Assembly (NCBI GenBank): GCA_949126835.1
Contig: CASBPS010000167.1
Span: forward strand, 1-64,000
DNA: 64,000 nucleotides
Direction of reading: 5' to 3'
Source of the DNA: Anisus vortex
Lineage: Eukaryota > Mollusca > Gastropoda > Planorbidae
Shown: piece after piece, positions 52,401-61,400 of the stretch
How the letters are laid out: each line of letters opens with the position of its first letter
How positions within the stretch are numbered: position 1 is the first letter of the stretch
The notes under the pieces: generated by a model
Seen by the model: only the letters and a program-made list of their open reading frames with translations
What the model was told of the DNA's origin: nothing
The model's database searches: none
Program-made: the position numbers and the translations under genes

Positions 52401-55400
52401 TAAAAAATAAAATTACATATTCATCGCCCTCTTTCAAACAGGAATAATTGCAATATTAATGGATGCTTCTATACATCGGAGTATGAAATTTGGCTTCGTA
52501 AAGACATTGATGACGCCCTACTGAGAAAAATTGCAGAAACAATGGTTTTGTCTCATGAAAATCTTCAAGGCAATCTCACGGGACCATTGTCTTTGTTCAA
52601 GACACAGACAGAAAGAGCCGAAGGAATTCAAGGTGAGAACATGTTGAGTTACTCATTATTTGCACAACTCAATCAGCCATGGACAAAAAAGTCTTCCATG
52701 CATATTATTGCTGAATAGATCCTGTGTAGACTATTATAGTAGAAGCATTCGCAATAAGTTTAACATTTTGAAATGTTCATGACAACAGTGAGCTATTATT
52801 TATAATTGTTGTTTTTCTTCAACATGCAGCAATCAACTGGAAAGAACTGATCAACAGTCTTTCAGTCGCTCAATTCTTCTGCAGTGGAGGAAATTTCATC
52901 ATCTCTGACAATGGCAATATGAATTATGATTGTGTTGAAGGTAAGGTAGAAACTATCTCTAAACTTTATTACTGGTGCACTCTTTGTAAGAGATATACAG
53001 ATAATAAAATAATTGTCTCTTTTGTTTTGTTGCAACAACAGCATGTGGCAATTGGACATGGGGAGAAAACTGCACAGAAAAATGCAACTGTACCCAAAAC
53101 AACACAGTGGTTTGTGAAAAATATCAAGGCACATGCAGGTGTACATCTGACTTTGAAGGTGCATCATGTGAGAAAATCTTAGATCGATGCTCTCTATACG
53201 CTCCTTGTGACCAGTATTCAGATTGTGTGAACAGAGTTGGTTATTACGAGTGTCGCTGTCTTGAAGGCTTTAAACACAATCCTAACAACCCCAACATTTG
53301 TGAAGGTATAGTTTTTCTCTTTAATATATCCTGTGGTTTAAATTTCATTTAGGATGTGCCATGAGTCTAATCACTATTTTCTCTTTATAGCATGCAGTGG
53401 CTTGACCTTTGGATCTGATTGTAACTCTACATGTAACTGCCACCCAGAAAATACAGAAAGCTGTGACAGCATTACAGGAAATTGTACCTGTAAGCCAGGA
53501 TTTAACACTGCCTCTTGTGAACGGGACATCGATGAATGCAATCAAACTTCTAGCCCTTGTGCTGAAAACTTGAAATGTTACAACACATATGGAAGTTTCC
53601 TTTGTAAGTATTTGTGAAAAGTGTGTCATATTATTTACTTATCAGCAAGTGGCGTAAACATATTTGATTTTGTAGAATTTCAAGGTAGCTGAAGTTATCT
53701 TTCAAAAGATATCTTTTTCTGTTCTATTGATTGGGCCATCACTGAATTGTGTGTGAGGCTTTAGCTTATCAGTCAAGTTTCTATCTTTGTTAAATATATT
53801 TCTGAACCTAATAGTTTTGAGATTTTCAATTTGTCTTGTGTTGATCTGATATGTTTTGTTTATTTTTCTATTTCGCAGGCATTGAAAAGTTTGGTGAGTT
53901 GCATCGAATGTTTGTCTAGTAACATGAAATACATTAAAGCTATCTCGTACAGATTTAAACTGTAGAGCCTTTTGCTAATTAAATCATTTGCTTTATGGCT
54001 TTTAGTAGACAAATTCATTTTTTTTAAATCTGTTACAGTATACATCAGAGTTACTTTAGCTCAATCACCTCCAATGGTCTACACCGATGAGATTGTCTCT
54101 CAGTTTCAACAGAGTTTACAGTCTTGGCTGGATCAGTATTATTATACAACCTTTAGAACAATTGTAACACCCTATAGCACTCAAAATAGGTACAAGTTAT
54201 TTGATGATAAAGTAGTATTTTTAGAAGTATATATAATTTCTTAGGTAAATCGATCTCGATCATGTTGGGCCAACTTTTTCACAATATGTCTCTAAAATCT
54301 GTTCATCCACAGCACACTGACCACAGACATCTTGTATAATGTCATCACTGTGTACGGCAGCCAATCTATTGACTCTTACATGATGTATTTCATTTACAAC
54401 CGTTTCATTACTGCCTCCCCAACAATAACAGTCAATGGAACTGACTTTGACATACTGTCCTTTAAAGTTTATGAGACTCAGGAGGAAGCTCGGCTAGACT
54501 TGAATCCTAAAAGTATGTTTTTGGGACAAAATTAAACTAATCTTATTTTAGAACAAATGAACCGAACATGGTTGTTTAATGTTAGAAAGAACACTGATAA
54601 CTTTTCCTTTTCTCCATTACAATCCACAGTATACAAAATGTGCCAGTCTTATGGAATATGTCCATCCAACAGCACATGTCTTAACTCTGAGTCTGTACCT
54701 GTTTGTCAAGGTATCTAGCTCCTACTGAATTTTAATTAAAAGAAAAGGATAGACCTAAGCAAAAAATCATTAACTGTTTAGGGATTTGTTAGCGTATTTT
54801 TTTTTATTCTCAAGGTATATTTTTTTTAGACATTATGCTACTCAAACGTATAGATTCATTTTTCAATCATTTACATATAAAATGTGAGCAATAATGAAAA
54901 AATGTATTGAAAAAAATATTTTCATATTTAACATGCTGACAAAACTATTTCTAGCAATATGTGAAGAAGGCATGTATGCTTTGAAAGAGAAATGTGTGGC
55001 TTGTGATGAAGGAAAAACCACTTTAGCCAAAGGTGCCAATTCACACCATTACTGTATAGGTAAGTGAAAGAGGTCCCTACTATTTTGTGTTTCAGCTGGT
55101 TTAAATAGAGCATATAAGGATAGCTTGTTGGTACTGATTTATCATTTGATGAATTGATACATTTATATAACATATTGTCATTTGGATGTCTAGAAAAATG
55201 CAAGCCTGGTTACTACATGACTCTTGACAAACTGACCTGTGAGCCTTGTCCACAAGATATGTATTGGAGCTATGCAGACAATTCATGCCATGTCTGTCCA
55301 TACACTTCATTCAACTCTACCTCTTGCCTAGAAGGAGATTGTAAGTAACTTGAATTATGCACCGGATTCTTATTGACATGTAAATAAAGTTCATTGATGA

Positions 55401-58400
55401 TAGGTGGGTATTTTATTAACACTTTGTGAGTGTTCTCTTCCAGGGAGGACCGTCAGCAATCCACTGGTCAACATTGAAATGAATCTCACCATATTGACAC
55501 CAAAATGTCTGAAAGATGATCCCCAATACTTCAATAACATAGATGAAAGAGAACTAGTTCGGCTCATGGCCACACAAAGCTATGCATATTCTAGGTAATG
55601 CATTACTGATTGTAAAGAAATGTAAATGTTTTACACAATTCTGCTTACTCCTAACCCATAAAAAAGAAAGACATTAGAAATGTGTTGTTTTTTTTCTGTT
55701 GTTTGTTGTACTGGTGTAATAATGTCATATCTACATCTTTCAGTCGATTTTGTTCACCATATGTCGGCTGTGACAATGTACTTGTAAGTTATGCTGATAA
55801 CGCCATCTGTGTGCCTGATTCATCCTGCACTGCTAATGAGACATGCAAATTATTCCATACTGGTGTTCACTTGGGCGTCTACCATATTGGGTAAGATGAT
55901 ATTCTAAGCATTGTTTTAAAATTGATTAAGCACAATGAAAGCCAAAAGTGACTTGCCCCCCATGTGCACTCAAAGGAATCTTCTCGGACAATGCAAATAC
56001 ATTAGTTTTTTTTCTCACTTTAGGAGCTATTTAACCTCAGCCAGCCAGTATAATGGTCATGATCAAAGCTCAGTAGACATGCTGATGAGAAATCTCTACG
56101 ATACTTCACAATTATATCTTTGGATTCCAGCTATGGTATTTAAACATTTGAGAGCTTTTACTTCATATAAGTACTTTTGGTACACTTGGACCATTTTCTT
56201 TATGTTCATTTATCTCTTTACTCATGATTGTATTCTTGTAAAACCTTTCATTTAACCAACTGTTTTCAATTACCAACAGAACTACGCAGCCATTAGACTG
56301 GAGCAGCCTTTCAAAATCAAAGTATCTACCATAGGTAAGCTATTTTACATCCCCTACCTTTATCCAAGAAAAAAACTAGCTGTAGAGTGGAAATTTGTTA
56401 AGACTAGAAAAAAAACTGTGTTACCTGTTAATGTACATAACGGTGTTATAATGTCTTACTCAGATGATGCCACTAAACAAATGCTCTATATCAGACATAC
56501 CATATGGTATTACAATGATCCATACAGGATACTAGAGGTAAAAGAAAAAAAAGTTCTCACATTTTTTTATTTTTAAATTATTTGTTTAATCAAAGAATTG
56601 TTTTTAGTTACAAGCTTTCATTAAATCTCTATCATTTCTTAGGTTTTGAACACAATTTTCAAAAGTTTACCAGAGTTCATTAGAGCCTACCTAGTCGGTA
56701 ACTATGGGTAAGTGTGGAAACCATCTTTTTTATTGAAAAAATGCAATGTGGCTTTATTTATATTTGTAAAAAATAAAATTACATATTCATCGCCCTCTTT
56801 CAAACAGGAATAATTGCAATATTAATGGATGCTTCTATACATCGGAGTATGAAATTTGGCTTCGTAAAGACATTGATGACGCCCTACTGAGAAAAATTGC
56901 AGAAACAATGATTTTGTCTCATGAAAATCTTCAAGGCAATCTCACGGGACCATTGTCTTTGTTCAAGACACAGACAGAAAGAGCCGAAGGAATTCAAGGT
57001 GAGAACATGTTGAGTTACTCATTATTTGCACAACTCAATCAGCCATGGACAAAAAAGTCTTCCATGCATATTATTCCTGAATAGATCCTGTGTAGACTAT
57101 TATAGTAGAAGCATTCGCAATAAGTTTAACATTTTGAAATGTTCATGACAACAGTGAGCTATTATTTATAATTGTTGTTTTTCTTCAACATGCAGCAATC
57201 AACTGGAAAGAATTGATCAACAGTCTTTCAGTTGCTCAATTCTTCTGCAGTGGAGGAAATTTCATCATCTCTGACAATGGCAATATGAATTATTATTGTG
57301 TTGAAGGTAAGGTAGAAACTATCTCTAAACTTTATTACTGGTGCACTCTTTGTAAGAGATATACAGATAATAAAATAATTGTCTCTTTTGTTTTGTTGCA
57401 ACAACAGCATGTGGCAATTGGACATGGGGAGAAAACTGCACAGAAAAATGCAACTGTACCCAAAACAACACAGTGGTTTGTGAAAAAAATCAAGGCACAT
57501 GCAGGTGTACATCTGACTTTGAAGGTGCATCATGTGAGAAAATCTTAGATCGATGCTCTCTATACGCTCCTTGTGACCAGCATTCAGATTGTGTGAACAG
57601 AGTTGGTTATTACGAGTGTCGCTGTCATGAAGGCTTTAAACACAATCCTAACAACCCCAACATTTGTGAAGGTATAGTTTTTCTCTTTAATATATCCTGT
57701 GGTTTAAATTTCATTTAGGATGTGCCATGAGTCTAATCACTATTTTCTCTTTATAGCATGCAGTGGCTTGACCTTTGGATCTGATTGTAACTCTACATGT
57801 AACTGCCACCCAGAAAATACAGAAAGCTGTGACAGCATTACAGGAAATTGTACCTGTAAGCCAGGATTTTACACTGCCTCTTGTGAACGGGACATCGATG
57901 AATGCAATCAAACTTCTAGCCCTTGTGCTGAAAACTTGAAATGTTACAACACTTATGGAAGTTTTCTTTGTAAGTATTTGTGAAAAGTGTGTCATATTAT
58001 TTACTTATCAGCAAGTGGCGTAAACATATTTGATTTTGTAGAATTTTAAGGTAGCTGAAGTTATCTTTCAAAAGATATATTTTTCTGTTCTATTGATTGG
58101 GCCATCACTGAATTGTGTGTGAGGCTTTAGCTTATCAGTCAAGTTTCTATCTTTGTTAAATATATTTCTGAACCTAATAGTTTTGAGATTTTAAATTTGT
58201 CTTGTGTTGATCTGATATGTTTTGTTTATTTTTCTATTTCGCAGGCATTGAAAAGTTTGGTGAGTTGCATTGAATGTTTGTCTAGTAACATGAAATACAT
58301 TAAAGCTATCTCGTACAGAGTTAAACTGTAGAGCCTTTGCTAATTAAATCATTTGCTTTATGGCTTTTAGTAGACAAATTCATTTTTTTAAAATCTGTTA

Positions 58401-61400
58401 CAGTATACATCAGAGTTACTTTAGCTCAATCACCTCCAATGGTCTACACCGATGAGATTGTCTCTCAGTTTCAACAGAGTTTACAGTCTTGGCTGGATCA
58501 GTATTATTATACAACCTTTAGAACAATTGTAACACCCTATAGCACTCAATATAGGTACAAGTTATTTGATGATAAAGTAGTATTTTTAGAAGTATATATA
58601 GTTTCTTAGGTAAATCAATCTCGATCATGTTGGGCCAACTTTTTCACAATATGTCTCTAAAATCTGTTCATCCACAGCACACTGACCACAGACATCTTGT
58701 ATAATGTCATCACTGTGTACGGCAGCCAATCTATTGACTCTTACATGATGTATTTCATTTACAACCGTTTCATTACTGCCTCCCCAACAATAACAGTCAA
58801 TGGAACTGACTTTGACATACTGTCCTTTAAAGTTTATGAGACTCAGGAGGAAGCTCGGCTAGACTTGAATCCTAAAAGTATGTTTTTGGGACAAAATTAA
58901 ACTAATCTTATTTTAGAACAAATGAACCGAACATGGTTGTTTAATGTTAGAAAGAACACTGATAACTTTTCCTTTTCTCCATTACAATCCACAGTATACA
59001 AAATGTGCCAGTCTTATGGAATATGTCCATCCAACAGCACATGTCTTAACTCTGAGTCTGTACCTGTTTGTCAAGGTATCTAGCTCCTACTGAATTTTAA
59101 TTAAAAGAAAAGGATAGACCTAAGCAAAAAATCATTAACTGTTTAGGGATTTGTTAGCGTATTTTTTTTTATTCTCAAGGTATATTTTTTTTAGACATTA
59201 TGCTACTCAAACGTATAGATTCATTTTTCAATCATTTACATATAAAATGTGAGCAATAATGAAAAAATGTATTGAAAAAAATATTTTCATATTTAACATG
59301 CTGACAAAACTATTTCTAGCAATATGTGAAGAAGGCATGTATGCTTTGAAAGAGAAATGTGTGGCTTGTGATGAAGGAAAAACCACTTTAGCCAAAGGTG
59401 CCAATTCACACCATTACTGTATAGGTAAGTGAAAGAGGTCCCTACTATTTTGTGTTTCAGCTGGTTTAAATAGAGCATATAAGGATAGCTTGTTGGTACT
59501 GATTTATCATTTGATGAATTGATACATTTATATAACATATTGTCATTTGGATGTCTAGAAAAATGCAAGCCTGGTTACTACATGACTCTTGACAAACTGA
59601 CCTGTGAGCCTTGTCCACAAGATATGTATTGGAGCTATGCAGACAATTCATGCCATGTCTGTCCATACACTTCATTCAACTCTACCTCTTGCCTAGAAGG
59701 AGATTGTAAGTAACTTGAATTATGCACCGAATTCTTATTGACATGTAAATAAAGTTCATTGATGATAGGTGGGTATTTTATTAACACTTTGTGAGTGTTC
59801 TCTTCCAGGGAGGACCGTCAGCAATCCACTGGTCAACATTGAAATGAATCTCACCATATTGACACCAAAATGTCTGAAAGATGATCCCCAATACTTCAAT
59901 AACATAGATGAAAGAGAACTAGTTCGGCTCATGGCCACACAAAGCTATGCATATTCTAGGTAATGCATTACTGATTGTAAAGAAATGTAAATGTTTTACA
60001 CAATTCTGCTTACTCCTAACCCATAAAAAAGAAAGACATTAGAAATGTGTTGTTTTTTTTCTGTTGTTTGTTGTACTGGTGTAATAATGTCATATCTACA
60101 TTTTTCAGTCGATTTTGTTCACCATATGTCGGCTGTGACAATGTACTTGTAAGTTATGCTGATAACGCCATCTGTGTGCCTGATTCATCCTGCACTGCTA
60201 ATGAGACATGCAAATTATTCCATACTGGTGTTCACTTGGGCGTCTACCATATTGGGTAAGATGATATTCTAAGCATTGTTTTAAAATTGATTAAGCACAA
60301 TGAAAGCCAAAAGTGACTTGCCCCCCATGTGCACTCAAAGGAATCTTCTCGGACAATGCAAATACATTAGTTTTTTTTCTCACTTTAGGAGCTATTTAAC
60401 CTCAGCCAGCCAGTATAATGGTCATGATCAAAGCTCAGTAGACATGCTGATGAGAAATCTCTACGATACTTCACAATTATATCTTTGGATTCCAGCTATG
60501 GTATTTAAACATTTGAGAGCTTTTACTTCATATAAGTACTTTTGGTACACTTGGACCATTTTCTTTATGTTCATTTATCTCTTTACTCATGATTGTATTC
60601 TTGTAAAACCTTTCATTTAACCAACTGTTTTCAATTACCAACAGAACTACGCAGCCATTAGACTGGAGCAGCCTTTCAAAATCAAAGTATCTACCATAGG
60701 TAAGCTATTTTACATCCCCTACCTTTATCCAAGAAAAAAACTAGCTGTAGAGTGGAAATTTGTTAAGACTAGAAAAAAAACTGTGTTACCTGTTAATGTA
60801 CATAACGGTGTTATAATGTCTTACTCAGATGATGCCACTAAACAAATGCTCTATCTCAGACATACCATATGGTATTACAATGATCCATACAGGATACTAG
60901 AGGTAAAAGAAAAAAAAGTTCTCACATTTTTTTATTTTTAAATTATTTGTTTAATCAAAGAATTGTTTTTAGTTACAAGCTTTCATTAAATCTCTATCAT
61001 TTCTTAGGTTTTGAACACAATTTTCAAAAGTTTACCAGAGTTCATTAGAGCCTACCTAGTCGGTAACTATGGGTAAGTGTGGAAACCATCTTTTTTATTG
61101 AAAGAATGCAATGTGGCTTTATTTATATTTGTAAAAAATAAAATTACATATTCATCGCCCTCTTTCAAACAGGAATAATTGCAATATTAATGGATGCTTC
61201 TATACATCGGAGTATGAAATTTGGCTTCGTAAAGACATTGATGACGCCCTACTGAGAAAAATTGCAGAAACAATGGTTTTGTCTCATGAAAATCTTCAAG
61301 GCAATCTCACGGGACCATTGTCTTTGTTCAAGACACAGACAGAAAGAGCCGAAGGAATTCAAGGTGAGAACATGTTGAGTTACTCATTATTTGCACAACT

